A stretch of DNA of 64,000 nucleotides, taken from positions 4,284,001 through 4,348,000 of the forward strand of contig JAUJEO010000019.1 of the NCBI GenBank assembly GCA_030762175.1, written 5' to 3'. The stretch is from Metallyticus violacea (Eukaryota; Arthropoda; Insecta; Mantodea; Metallyticidae). Below, in pieces: positions 11,391 through 24,539 of this stretch. The position numbers and the translations under genes were made by a program. Each line of letters opens with the position of its first letter. The first letter of the stretch is position 1. The notes beneath the pieces are model-generated. The model made no database searches. It was not told the origin of the DNA and saw only the letters and a program-made list of their open reading frames with translations.

Positions 11391-13450
11391 ATGCGCAAAG
11401 AATCTCGAAAAGAAAAAAAATTTTTTTCGAAGTTTGGAAACTTCGTTAGAATCACTTTTTTTCCTTTCTTATTTGAGATAACTGGTTCTCTTTCATTATA
11501 CTAGTTTGAAAGCCTCAGAAAAGCATATTATGCGCAAAGAACCTCGAAAAGAAAAAAAATTTTTTTTCGAAGTTTGGATACTTCATTTGAATCACTTTTT
11601 TTTAGTTCTTATTTAAGATAACTGGTTCTCTTTCATTATACTAGTTTGATAGCCTCAGTAAAGCAATTTATGCGCAAAGAATCTCGAAAAGAAAAAAAAT
11701 TTTTTTCGAACTTTGGAAACTTCGTTAGAATCACTTTTTTTCCGTTCTTATTTGAGATAACTGGTTCTCTTTCATTGTACTAGTTTGATAGCCTCAGAAA
11801 AGCATATTATGCGCAAAGAATCTCGAAATGAAAAAATTTTTTTTTCGAAGTTTGGAAACTTCCTTAGAATCACTTTTTTTCCATTCTTATTTGAGATAAC
11901 TGGTTCTCTTACATTATACTAGTTTGATTGCCATAGAAAACCATAAAATGGAGAAAGATTCGCTAAAAGAAAAGATTAATTTCGATGGTTGGAAACTTCA
12001 TTAGAATCACTTTTTTTCTTTCTTATTTGAGAAAACTTGTTCTCTTTCATTTTCCTAGTTTGATAGCTGTAGAAAAGCATATTATGCGGAAAGAATCTCG
12101 AAAAGAAAAAAAAATTTTTCGAAGGTTGGAAAATCCAGGAGAATCAATTTTTTTCCGTTCTTATTTGAGATAACTGGTTCTCTTTCATTATACTAGTTTG
12201 ATAGACTTAGAAAAGCATATTATGCGGAAAGAATCCCGAAAAGAATAAAAAAAATTTTCGAAGTTTGGAAACTTCATTAGAATCACTTTTTTCCGTTCTT
12301 ATTTGAGATAACTGGTTCTCTTTCATTATACTAGTTTGATAGCCTTAGAAAAGCATATAATGCGGATAAAATCTCGAAAAGAAAAAAATTTTTTTTTGAT
12401 GTTTTGAAAATACTTATGAAAAAATTTTTTCCCGTTCTTATTTGAGATTACTGGTTCTCTTTCATTATACTAGTTTGATAGCCTTAGAAAAGCATATTGT
12501 GCAGAAAGAATCTCGAAAAGAAAAAATATTTATTTCGAAGTTTGGAAACTTCATTAGAATCACTTTTTTTCCGTTCTTATTTGAGATAACTGGTTTTCTT
12601 TCATTTTGCTAGTTTGATAGCTGTAGAAAAGCATATTATGCGGAAAGAATCTCGAAAAGAAAAAAAAAAAATTTTCGAAGTTTGGAAATTTCAATAGAAT
12701 CACTTTTTTTCCGTTCTTATTTTAGATAACTGGTTCTCTTTCATTATACTAGTTTGAGAGCCTTAGAAAAGCATATAATGCGGATAGAAACTTGGAAAAG
12801 AAAAAAATTTTTTTTTATGTTTTGAAAATCCTTATGAATCAATTTTTTTCAATTCTTATTTAAGATTACTGGTTCTCTTTCATTATACTAGTTTGTTAGC
12901 CATAGAAAACCATAAAATGAAGAAAGATTCGCGAAAAGAAAAGATTTACTTCGATCGTTGGAATCTTCATTAGAATCAATTTTTTTCCATTCTTATTTGA
13001 GATAACTTGTACTGATTCATTATACTAGTTTGATAGGCATAGAAAACCATAAAATGAAGAAAGATTCGCGAAAAGATAAGATTTATTTCGATGGTTGGAA
13101 ATTTCATTAGAATCACTTTTTTCCGTTCTTAATTGAGATAACTGGTTCTCTTTAATTTTCCTAGTTTGATAGCTGTAGAAAAGCATATTATGCAAAAAGA
13201 ATCTCGAAAAGAAAAAAAAATTTTTTCAAAGTTTGGAAACATCATTAGTAGCACTTTTTTCCGTTCTTATTAAAGATAACTGGTTCTCTTTCATTATACT
13301 AGTTTGATAGCCGTAGAAAATCATATTATGCGGAAAGAATCTCGAAGTGAAAAAAAATTTTTTTCGAAGTTTGGAAACTTCATTAGAATCACCTTTTTCC
13401 GATCTTATTTGAGATAACTAGTTCTCTTTCATTATACTAGTTTGATAGCC
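11391..13450 (+). repeat. Module M2, copy 2
   Basis: It matches copy 1 from the chimeric junction to about 13445, where gcatataatgcgg in copy 1 is replaced by accataaaatgaag. A fused join near 11705 reads tcgaactttgg, combining the tcgaagtttgg and agaactttgg variants that flank the missing monomer in copy 1. That supports loss of one monomer by exchange inside the dyad region. Sparse substitutions elsewhere (for example gaatcccg for gaatctcg near 12233) show that it is not a fresh copy. Confidence 0.85.
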
Positions 13451-15786
13451 TTAGAAAACCATAAAATGAAGAAAGATTCGCGAAAAGAAAAGATTTATTT
13501 CGATGGTTGGAAACTTCATTAGAATCACTTTGTTTCCGTTCTTATTTGAGATAACTGGTTCTCTTTCATTATACTAGTTTGATAGCCATAGAAAACCATA
13601 AAATGAAGAAAGATTCGCGAAAAGAAAAGATTTATTTTGATGGTTGGAAACTTCAATAGAATCTATTTTTTTCCGTTCTTATTTGAGATATATGGTTCTC
13701 TTTCATTATACTAATTTGATAGCATTAGAAAAGCATATTATGCGGAAAGAATCTCGAAAAGAAAAAAAATTTTTTTCGAAGTTTTGAAACTTCATTAGAA
13801 TTTCTTTTTTTCCGTTCTTATTTGAGATAACTGGTTCTCTTTCATTATACTAGTTTGATAGACTTTGAAAATCATATTATACGGAAAGAATCTCGAAAAG
13901 AAAAAAATTTTTTTTCGAAGTTTGGAAACTTCATTAGAATCACTTTTTTCCGTTCTTATTTGAGATAACTGCTTCTCTTTCATTATACTAGTTTGATAGC
14001 CTTAGAAAAGCATATTGTGCGGAAAGAATCTAGAAAAGAAAATTTTTTTTTCGAAGTTTGGAAACTTCATTACAATCACTTTTTTTCCGTTCTTATTAGA
14101 GATAACTGGTTCTCTTTCATTATACTAGTTTGATAGCCTTAGAAAACCATAAAATGAAGAAAGATTCGCGAAAAGAAAAGATTTATTTTGATGGTTGGAA
14201 ACTTCATTAGAATCAATTTTTTTCCGTTCTTATTTGAGATATATGTTTGTCTTTCATTATACTAGTTTGATAGCCTTAGAAAAGCATATTATGCGGAAAG
14301 AAATTAGAAAAGAAAAAAAATTTTTTTCGAAGTTTGGAAACTTCATTAGAATCACTTTTTTTCCATTCTTATTTGAGATAACTGGTTCTCTTTCTTTATA
14401 CTAGTTTGATAGCCTTAGAAAACCATAAAATGAAGAAAGATTCGCGAAAAGAAAAGATTTATTTCGATGGTTGGAAACTTCATGAGAATCAATTTTTTTC
14501 CGTTCTTATTTGAGATAACTGGTTCTCTTTCATTTTGCTAGTTTGATAGCTGTAGAAAAGCATAGTATGCGGAAAGAATCTCGAAAAGAAAAAAAAATTT
14601 TTTTCAAAGTTTGGAAACTTCATTAGAATCACTTTTTTTCCGTTCTTATTTGAGATATATGGTTCTCTTTCATTATACTATTTTGATAGCCTTACAAAAG
14701 CATATTATGCGCAGAGAATCTCGAAAAGAAAGAAAAAATTTTTCGAAGGTTTGGAAACTTCATTAGAATCACTTTTTTTCCGTTCTTATTTGAGATAACT
14801 GGTTCTCTTTCATTTTGCTAGTTTGATAGCTGTACAAAAGCATATTATACGGAAAGAATCTCGAAAAGAATAAAATTTTTTTTCGAAGTTTGGAAACTTC
14901 ATTAGAATCACTTTTTTCCGTTCTTATTTGAGTTAACAGGTTCTCTTTCATTATACTAGTTTGATAGCCTTAGAAAAGCATATAATGCGGAAAGAATCTC
15001 GAAAAGAAAAAAAATGATTTTCGATGGTTGGAAACTTCATTAGAATCACTTTTTTTCGGTTCTTATTTGAGATAACTGGTTCTCTTTCATTATACTAGTT
15101 TGATAGCCTTAGAAAAACATATTATGCGGTAAGAATCTCGAAAAGAAAAAAAAATTTTTCGAAGGTTGGAAAGTTCATTAGAATCACTTTTTTCCGTTCT
15201 TATTTGAGATAACTGGTTCTCTTACATTATACAAGTTTGATATCCTTAGAAAAGCATATTGTGCGGAAAGAATCTCGAAAAGAAAAAAATTCTTTTTCGA
15301 AGTTTGGAAACTTCATTAGAATCACTTTATTTCCGTTCTTATTTGAGATAACTGGTTCTCTTGTATTATACTAGTTTGATAGCCTTAGAAAAGCATATAA
15401 TGCGGAAAGAATTACGAAAAGAAATAAAATTTTTTTCGATGGTTGGAAACTTCATTAAAATCAATTTTTTTCCATTCTTATTTGAGATAACTAGTTCTCT
15501 TTCATTATACTAGTTTGATAGCCATAGAAAACCATAAAATGAAGAAAGACTCGCGAAAAGAAAAGATTTATTTCGATGGTTGGAAACTTCATTAGAATCA
15601 CTTTTTTTCCGTTCTTATTTGAGATAACTGGTTCTCTTTCATTATACTAGTTTGATAGCTTTAGAAAAGCATATTATACGGAAAGAATCTCGAAAAGAAA
15701 AAAATTTTTTTTCGGAGTTTGGAAACTTCATTAGAATCACTTTTTTTCCGTTCTTATTTGAGATAACTGGTTCTCTTTCATTATAC
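13451..15786 (+). repeat. Mixed class A/C/D/E segment between M2 copies
   Basis: It begins with class C monomers and a class A run with altered starts (cattagaatttc near 13793). From about 14640 to 15560 it follows the order seen at the start of R1: E, D-like with gctgtacaaaag, the aaaaaaaatgatttt monomer near 15003, gaaaaacatattatgcgg, the gaaggttggaaag monomer, and cttgtattatac. It lacks one monomer relative to R1 (the gcatattgtgcgg copy). A gaaattag variant near 14299 links it to the module at 24.0 kb. No gene is seen. Confidence 0.8.
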
Positions 15787-18250
15787 TTGTTTGATAGCCT
15801 CAGTAAAGCATATTATGCGCAAAGAATCTCGAAAAGAAAAAAAAATTTTTTCGAAGTTTGGAAACTTCGTTAGAATCACCATTTTTCCTTTCTTATTTGA
15901 GATAACTGGTTCTCTTTCATTATACTAGTTTGATAGCCTCAGAAAAGCATATTATGCGCAAAGAACCTCGAAAAGAAAAAAATTTTTTTTCGTAGTTTGG
16001 ATACTTCGTTTGAATCACTTTTTTTTAGTTCTTATTTAAGATAACTGGTTCTCTTTCATTATACTAGTTTGATAGCCTCAGTAAAGCAATTTATGCGCAA
16101 AGAATCTCGAAAAGAAAAAAAATTTTTTTCGAAGTTTGGAAACTTTGTTAAAATCACTTTTTTTCCGTTCTTATTTTAGATAACTGGTTCTCTTTCATTA
16201 TACTAATTAGATGGCCTCAGAAAAGCATATTATGCGCATAGAATCTCGAAAAAGAAAAAATTTTTTTAGAACTTTGGAAACTTCGTTAGAATCACTTTAT
16301 TCCGTTCTTAATTGAGATAACTGGTTCTCTTTCATTATACTAGTTTGATAGCCTCAGAAAAGCATATTATGCGCAAAGAATCTCGAAAAGAAAAAAAAGG
16401 TTTTTTCGAAGTTTGGAAACGTCGTTTGAATCACTTTTTTCCGTTCTTATTTGAGATAACTGGTGCTCTTTCATTATAGTAGTTTGATAGGCTCAGAAAA
16501 GCATATTATGCGCATAGAATCTCGAAATAAAAAATTTTTTTTTTTGAAGTTTGGAAACTTCCTTAGAATCACTTTTTTTCCATTCTTATTTGAGATAACT
16601 GGTTCTCTTACATTATACTAGTTTGATTGCCATAGAAAACCATAAAATGGAGAAAGATTCGCTAAAAGAAAAGAAAAATATGATGGTTGGAAACTTCATT
16701 ATAATCACTTTTTTTCTTTCTTATTTGAGAAAACTTGTTCTCTTTCATTTTCCTAGTTTGATAGCTGTAGAAAAGCATATTATGCGGAAAGAATCTCGAA
16801 AAGAAAAAAAATTTTTTCGAAGGTTGGAAAATCCAAGAGAATCAATTTTTTTCCGTTCTTATTTGAGATAACTGGTTCTCTTTCATTATACTAGTTTGAT
16901 AGCCTTAGAAAAGCATATAATGCGGATAGAATCTCGAAAAGAAAAAAATTTTTTTTTGATGTTTTGAAAATACTTATGAATCAATTTTTTCCCATTCTTA
17001 TTTGAGATTAGTGGTTCACTTTCATTATACTAGTTTGATAGCCTTAGAAAACCATATTGTGCAGAAAGAATCTCGAAAAGAAAAAATATTTTTTTCGAAG
17101 TTTGGAAACTTCATTAGAATCACTTTTTTTCCGTTCTTATTTGAGATAACTGGTTTTCTTTCATTTTGCTAGTTTGATAGCTGTAGAAAAGCATATTATG
17201 CGGAAAGAATCTCGAAAAGAAAAAAAAAAATTTCGAAGTTTGGAAACTTCATTAGAATTACTTTTTTTCCGTTCTTATTTGAGATAACTGGTTCTCTTTC
17301 ATTATACTAGTTTGAGAGCCTTAGAAAAGCATATAATGCGGATAGAATCTCGAAAAGATAAAAATTTTTTTTTTGATGTTTTGAAAATCCTTATGAATCA
17401 ATTTTTTTCCATTCTTATTTGAGATTACTGGTTCTCTTTCATTATACTAGTTTGTTAGCCATAGAAAACCATAAAATGAAGAAAGATTCGCGGAAAGAAA
17501 AGATTTACTTCGATGGTTGGAATCTTCATTAGAATCAATTTTTTTCCATTCTTATTTGAGATAACTTGTACTCTTTCATTATACTAGTTTGATAGCCATA
17601 GAAAACCATAAAAAGAAGAAAGATTCGCGAAAAGAAAAGATTTATTTCGATGGTTGGAAACTTCATTAGAATCAATTTTTTTCCATTCTTATTTGAGATA
17701 ACTTGTTCTCTTTCATTATACTAGTTTGATAGCTTTAGAAAACCATAAAATGAAGAAAGATTCGCGAAAAGAAAAGATTTATTTCGATGGGTGGAAACTT
17801 CATTAGAATCACTTTTTTCCGTTCTTAATTGAGATAACTGGTTCTCTATAATTTTCCTAGTTTGATAGCTGTAGAAAAGCATATTATGCAAAAAGAATCT
17901 CGAAAAGAAAAAAAATTTTTTTCAAAGTTTGGAAACATCATTAGTAGCACTTATTTTCCGTTCTTATTAAAGATAACTGGTTCTCTTTCATTATACTAGT
18001 TTGATAGCCGTAGAAAATTATATTATGCGGAAAGAATCTCGAAATGAAAAAAAATTTATTTCGAAGTTTGGAAACTTCATTAGAATCACTTTTTTCCGTT
18101 CTTATTTGAGATAACTAGTTCTCTTTCATTATACTAGTTTGATAGCCTTAGAAGGGCATATAATGCGGGAAGAATCTAGCAAGGAAAAAATTTTTTTTTT
18201 TATGTTTTGAAATTCCTTATGATTCAATTTTTTTCCATTCTTATTTGAGA
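15787..18250 (+). repeat. Module M2, copy 3 (rearranged)
   Basis: The text from tatacttgtttgatagcctcag at 15783 matches that at 9003 at offset 6780. It then carries the same markers as M2: agaacctcg near 15963, aaagcaatttatgcgc near 16083, actaattagat near 16202, and aaatggagaaagattcgct near 16646. It differs by an extra aacgtcgtttgaatc monomer near 16420, loss of the gatagacttag monomer, and one extra class C monomer near 17650-17790. Its right part overlaps the first copy of the 3298-bp unit, so the two families share this stretch. Confidence 0.8.
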
Positions 18251-20759
18251 TAAGTGGTTCTCTTTCATTATACTAGTTTGATAGCCTTAGAAAAGCATAT
18301 TATACGGAAAGAATCTCGAAAAGAAAAAAAAATTTTTTCGAAGTTTGGAAACTTCATTAGAATCACTTTTTTTCCGTTCTTATTTGAGATAACTGGTTCT
18401 CTTTCATTATACTAGTTTGATAGCCTTAGAAAAGCATATAATGCGGAAAGAATCTCGAAAGAAAAAAATTTTTGGTTGATGTTTTGAAATTCCTTATGAT
18501 TAAATTTTTTTTCCATTCTTATTAAAGATAACTGGTTCTCTTTCATTATACTAGTTTGATAACCTTAGAAAACCATAAAATGAAGAAAGATTCGCGAAAA
18601 GAAAAGATTTATTTCGATGGTTGGAAACTTCATTAGAATCACTTTTTTTCCGTTCTTATTTGAGATAACTGGTTCTCTTTCATTATACTAGTTTGATAGC
18701 GTTAGAAAAGCATATTATACGGTAAGAATCTCGAAAAGAAAAAAAAATTTTTCGAAGTTTGGAAACTTCATTAGAATCACTTTTTTTCCGTTCTTATTTG
18801 AGATAACTGGTTCTCTTTCATTATACTAGTTTGATAGCCTTAGAAAAGCATATAATGCGGAAAGAATCTCGAAAAGAAAAAAATTTTTTTTCGATGGTTG
18901 GAAAGTTCATTAGAATCAATTTTTTTCCATTCTTATTTGAGATAACTGGTTCTCTTTCATTATACTAGTTTGATAGCCATAGAAAACCATAAAATGAAGA
19001 AAGATTCGCGAAAAGAAAAGATTTACTTTGATGGTTGGAAACTTCAATAGAATCAATTTCTTTCCGTTCTTATTTGATATATGGTTCTCTTTCATTATAC
19101 TAATTTGATAGCATTAGAAAAGCATATTATGCGGAAAGAATCTCGAAAAGAAAAAAAATTTTTTTCGAAGTTTTGAAACTTCATTAGAATCACTTTTTTT
19201 CCGTTCTTATTTGAGATAACTGGTTCTCTTTCATTATACTAGTTTGATAGCCTTAGAAAAGCATATATTGCGGAAAGAATCTCGAAAAGAAAAAAAAAAT
19301 TTTTCGAAGTATTGAAACTTCATTAGAATTTCTTGTTTTCCATTCTTATTTGAGATAACTGGTTCTCTTTCATTATACTAGTTTATAGCCTTTGAAAAGC
19401 ATATTATACGGAAAGAATCTCGAAAAGAACAAAATTTTTTTTCGAAGTTTGGAAACTTCATTACAATCACTTTTTTTCCGTTCTTATTTGAGATAACTGG
19501 TTCTCTTTCATTATACTAATTTGATAGCCTTAGAAAAGCATATTGTGGGGAAAGAATCTCGAAAAGAAAAATTTTTTTTTCGAAGTTTGGAAACTTCATT
19601 AGAATCACTTTTTTTCCGTTCTTATTAGAGATAACTGGTTCTCTTTCATTATACTAGTTTGATAGCCTTAGAAAAGCATATTGTGCCGAAAGAATATCGA
19701 AAAGAAAAAAAATTTTTATCGAAGTTGGAAACTTCATTAGAATCACTTTTTTTCCGTTCTTATTTGAGATAACTGGTTCTCTTTCATTATACTAGTTTGA
19801 TAGCCTTAGAAAAGCATATAATGCGGAAAGAATCTCGAAAAGAAAAAAATTTTTTTTCGATGGTTGGAAACTTCATTAGAATCAATTTTTTTACATTCTT
19901 ATTTGAAATAACTGGTTCTCTTTCATTATACTAGTTTGATAGCCATAGAAAACCATAAAATGGAGAAAGATTCGCGAAAAGAAAAGATTTATTTTGATGG
20001 TTGGAAACTTCATTAGAATCAATTTTTTTCCGTTCTTATTTGAGATATATGGCTCTCTTTCATTATACTATTTTGATAGCCTTACAAAAGCATATTATGC
20101 GGAAAGAGTCTTGAAAAGAAAAAAAAAATTTTTCGAAGTTTTGAAACTTCAATAGAATCACTTTTTTTCCGTTCTTATTTGAGATAACTGGTTCTCTTTC
20201 ATTATGCTAGTTTGATAGCCTTAGAAAAGCATATTATACGGTAAGAAACTCGAAAAGAAAAAAAAAATTTTTCGAAGTTTGGAAAATTCATTAGAATCAC
20301 TTTTTGTCCGTTCTTATTTGAGATAACTGGTTCTCTTTCATTATACTAGTTTGATAGCCATAGAAAACCATAAAATGAAGAAAGGAAAAGATTTATTTCG
20401 ATGGTTGGAAACTTCATTAGAATAAATTTTTTTCCATTCTTATTTGAGATAAATGGTTCTCTTAATTATACTAGTTTGATAGCCATAGAAAACAATAAAA
20501 TGAAGAAAGATTCGCGAAAAGAAAAGATTTATTTTGATGGTTGGAAACTTCATTAGAACCAATTTTTTTCCATTCTTATTTGAGATATATGTTTGTCTTT
20601 CATTATACTAGTTTGATAGCCTTAGAAAAGCATATTATGCGGAAAGAAATTAGAAAAGAAAAAAAATTTTTTCGAAGTTTGGAAACTTCATTAGAATCAC
20701 TTTTTTCCATTCTTATTTGAGATAACTGGTTCTCTTTCATTATACTAGTTTGATAGCCT
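17462..20759 (+). repeat. Higher-order repeat H1, copy 1 (3298 bp, ~24 monomers)
   Basis: Markers recur exactly 3298 bp on, for example gaaaaccataaaaagaag at 17601 and 20899. Other paired markers are ctctataattttcctag near 17843 and 21141, gcatataatgcgggaag near 18158 and 21456, ttgttttccattc near 19333 and 22631, and gtgccgaaagaatatcg near 19684 and 22981. Copy 1 has tttgttagccatag at its left edge and copy 2 has tttgatagccttag, which places the junction close to 20760. Differences are mostly in A/T tract switch points. Confidence 0.9.
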
Positions 20760-23700
20760 TAGAAAACCATAAAATGAAGAAAGATTCGCGAAAAGAAAAG
20801 ATTTACTTCGATGGTTGGAATCTTCATTAGAATCAATTTTTTTCCATTCTTATTTGAGATAACTTGTACTCTTTCATTATACTAGTTTGATAGCCATAGA
20901 AAACCATAAAAAGAAGAAAGATTCGCGAAAAGAAAAGATTTATTTCGATGGTTGGAAACTTCATTAGAATCAATTTTTTTCCATTCTTATTTGAGATAAC
21001 TTGTTCTCTTTCATTATACTAGTTTGATAGCCTTAGAAAACCATAAAATGAAGAAAGATTCGCGAAAAGAAAAGATTTATTTCGATGGGTGGAAACTTCA
21101 TTAGAATCACTTTTTTCCGTTCTTAATTGAGATAACTGGTTCTCTATAATTTTCCTAGTTTGATAGCTGTAGAAAAGCATATTATGCAAAAAGAATCTCG
21201 AAAAGAAAAAAAATTTTTTTCAAAGTTTGGAAACATCATTAGTAGCACTTATTTTCCGTTCTTATTAAAGATAACTGGTTCTCTTTCATTATACTAGTTT
21301 GATAGCCGTAGAAAATCATATTATGCGGAAAGAATCTCGAAATGAAAAAAAATTTTTTTCGAAGTTTGGAAACTTCATTAGAATCACTTTTTTCCGTTCT
21401 TATTTGAGATAACTAGTGCTCTTTCATTATACTAGTTTGATAGCCTTAGAAAAGCATATAATGCGGGAAGAATCTAGCAAGGAAAAAAATTTTTTTTTTA
21501 TGTTTTGAAATTCCTTATGATTCAATTTTTTTCCATTCTTATTTGAGATAAGTGGTTCTCTTTCATTATACTAGTTTGATAGCCTTAGAAAAGCATATTA
21601 TACGGAAAGAATCTCGAAAAGAAAAAAAAAATTTTTCGAAGTTTGGAAACTTCATTAGAATCACTTTTTTTCCGTTCTTATTTGAGATAACTGGTTCTCT
21701 TTCATTATACTAGTTTGATAGCCTTAGAAAAGCATATAATGCGGAAAGAATCTCGAAAGAAAAAAATTTTTTGTTGATGTTTTGAAATTCCTTATGATTA
21801 AATTTTTTTCCATTCTTATTTAAGATAACTGGTTCTCTTTCATTATACTAGTTTGATAGCCTTAGAAAACCATAAAATGAAGAAAGATTCGCGAAAAGAA
21901 AAGATTTATTTCGATGGTTAGGAACTTCATTAGAATCACTTTTTTTCCGTTCTTATTTGAGATAACTGGTTCTCTTTCATTATACTAGTTTGATAGCGTT
22001 AGAAAAGCATATTATACGGTAAGAATCTCGAAAAGAAAAAAAAAATTTTCGAAGTTTGGAAACTTCATTAGAATCACTTTTTTTCCGTTCTTATTTGAGA
22101 TAACTGGTTCTCTTTCATTATACTAGTTTGATAGCCTTAGAAAAGCATATAATGCGGAAAGAATCTCGAAAAGAAAAAAAAATTTTTTCGATGGTTGGAA
22201 AGTTCATTAGAATCAATTTTTTTCCATTCTTATTTGAGATAACTGGTTCTCTTTCATTATACTAGTTTGATAGCCATAGAAAACCATAAAATGAAGAAAG
22301 ATTCGCGAAAAGAAAAGATTTACTTTGATGGTTGGAAACTTCAATAGAATCAATTTCTTTCCGTTCTTATTTGATATATGGTTCTCTTTCATTATACTAA
22401 TTTGATAGCATTAGAAAAGCATATTATGCGAAAAGAATCTCGAAAAGAAAAAAAATTTTTTTCGAAGTTTTGAAACTTCATTAGAATCACTTTTTTTCCG
22501 TTCTTATTTGAGATAACTGGTTCTCTTTCATTATACTAGTTTGATAGCCTTAGAAAAGCATATATTGCGGAAAGAATCTCGAAAAGAAAAAAAAATTTTT
22601 TCGAAGTATTGAAACTTCATTAGAATTTCTTGTTTTCCATTCTTATTTGAGATAACTGGTTCTCTTTCATTATACTAGTTTATAGCCTTTGAAAAGCATA
22701 TTATACGGAAAGAATCTCGAAAAGAAAAAAATTTTTTTTCGAAGTTTGGAAACTTCATTACAATCACTTTTTTTCCGTTCTTATTTGAGATAACTGGTTC
22801 TCTTTCATTATACTAATTTGATAGCCTTAGAAAAGCATATTGTGCGGAAAGAATCTCGAAAAGAAAAAATTTTTTTTCGAAGTTTGGAAACTTCATTAGA
22901 ATCACTTTTTTTCCGTTCTTATTAGAGATAACTGGTTCTCTTTCATTATACTAGTTTGATAGCCTTAGAAAAGCATATTGTGCCGAAAGAATATCGAAAA
23001 GAAAAAAAAATTTTATCGAAGTTGGAAACTTTATTAGAATCACTTTTTTTCCGTTCTTATTTGAGATAACTGGTTCTCTTTCATTATACTAGTTTGATAG
23101 CCTTAGAAAAGCATATAATGCGGAAAGAATCTCGAAAAGAAAAAAATTTTTTTTCGATGGTTGGAAACTTCATTAGAATCAATTTTTTTACATTCTTATT
23201 TGAAATAACTGGTTCTCTTTCATTATACTAGTTTGATAGCCATAGAAAACCATAAAATGGAGAAAGATTCGCGAAAAGAAAAGATTTATTTTGATGGTTG
23301 GAAACTTCATTAGAATCAATTTTTTTCCGTTCTTATTTGAGATATATGGTTCTCTTTCATTATACTATTTTGATAGCCTTACAAAAGCATATTATGCGGA
23401 AAGAGTCTCGAAAAGAAAAAAAAAATTTTTCGAAGTTTTGAAACTTCAATAGAATCACTTTTTTTCCGTTCTTATTTGAGATAACTGGTTCTCTTTCATT
23501 ATGCTAGTTTGATAGCCTTAGAAAAGCATATTATGCGGTAAGAAACTCGAAAAGAAAAAAAAAATTTTTCGAAGTTTGGAAAATTCATTAGAATCACTTT
23601 TTGTCCGTTCTTATTTGAGATAACTGGTTCTCTTTCATTATACTAGTTTGATAGCCTTAGAAAAGCATATTGTGCGGAAAGAATCTCGAAAAGAAAAAAA

Positions 23701-24200
23701 ATTTTTTTCGAAGTTTGGAAACTTCATTAGAATCACTTTTTTTCCGTTCTTATTTGAGATAACTGGTTCTCTTTCATTATACTAGTTTGATAGCCATAGA
23801 AAACCATAAAATGAAGAAAGGAAAAGATTTATTTCGATGGTTGGAAACTTCATTAGAATAAATTTTTTTCCATTCTTATTTGAGATAACTGGTTCTCTTA
23901 ATTATACTAGTTTGATAGCCATAGAAAACAATAAAATGAAGAAAGATTCGCGAAAAGAAAAGATTTATTTTGATGGTTGGAAACTTCATTAGAATCAATT
24001 TTTTTCCATTCTTATTTGAGATATATGTTTGTCTTTCATTATACTAGTTTGATAGCCTTAGAAAAGCATATTATGCGGAAAGAAATTAGAAAAGAAAAAA
24101 AATTTTTTTCGAAGTTTGGAAACTTCATTAGAATCACTTTTTTCCATTCTTATTTGAGATAACTGGTTCTCTTTCATTATACTAGTTTGATAGCCTTAGA
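20760..24200 (+). repeat. Higher-order repeat H1, copy 2 (one extra monomer)
   Basis: It follows copy 1 at offset 3298 to about 23640, where one extra class A monomer (gcatattgtgcgg, near 23660-23797) appears before the class C-prime monomer. After that the offset is about 3435. The unit leaves the shared order near 24190, where a class D monomer follows instead of gatttacttcgatgg. Relatives start near 30670 (to 33960), 49760 (short) and 55700 (short). Confidence 0.88.
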
Positions 24201-24259
24201 AAACCATAAAATGAAGAAAGATTCGCGAAAAGAAAAGATTTATTTCGATGGTTGGAAAC

Positions 24260-24399
24260 TTCATGAGAATCAATTTTTTTCCGTTCTTATTTGAGATAAC
24301 TGGTTCTCTTTCATTTTGCTAGTTTGATAGCTGTAGAAAAGCATATTATGCGGAAAGAATCTCGAAAAGAAAAAAAAAATTTTTTCAAAGTTTGGAAAC
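24260..24399 (+). repeat. Representative class D monomer (140 bp)
   Basis: Class D is recognised by CATTTTGCTAGTTTGATAGCTGTAG in two adjacent pieces (cattttgctag, then gatagctgtag), where class A has cattatactag and gatagcctta. This copy starts TTCATGAGAATCAA and its tract is followed by tcaaagtttgg, so the dyad arm is shortened. Copies with the same features lie near 14488, 34033, 53294, 58524 and 61538. A related form with gctgtacaaaag and tatacgg starts the window and recurs near 4243, 14761, 24540, 26879, 34310, 51374, 53574 and 58804. Confidence 0.85.
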
Positions 24400-24539
24400 T
24401 TCATTAGAATCACTTTTTTTCCGTTCTTATTTGAGATATATGGTTCTCTTTCATTATACAATTTTGATAGCCTTACAAAAGCATATTATGCGGAAAGAAT
24501 CTCGAAAAGAAAAAAAAAATTTTTCGAAGGTTTGGAAAC
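24400..24539 (+). repeat. Representative class E monomer (140 bp)
   Basis: Class E has GAGATATATGG where other classes have GAGATAACTGG, an altered TACTAG site (tacaattttgat or tactattttgat), and GCCTTACAAAAGC with C replacing G. It normally follows class D or class C. The SpeI-type ACTAGT site is therefore absent, while the TTCGAA site at the end of the tract is kept. Other copies lie near 1960, 2090, 4120, 5790, 14650, 20030, 33110, 49080 and 58680. Confidence 0.85.

Noticed and set aside
23977..24162. Recurrent ~61-codon frame starting at TTG (METSLES...), found about a dozen times, and similar 60-92 codon frames on both strands
   Set aside because: They are translations of one to two satellite monomers. 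They repeat wherever the module repeats, start at non-ATG or internal positions, stop within the next monomer, and have only K/F/S/R-rich composition. No domain or ribosome-site context is seen.
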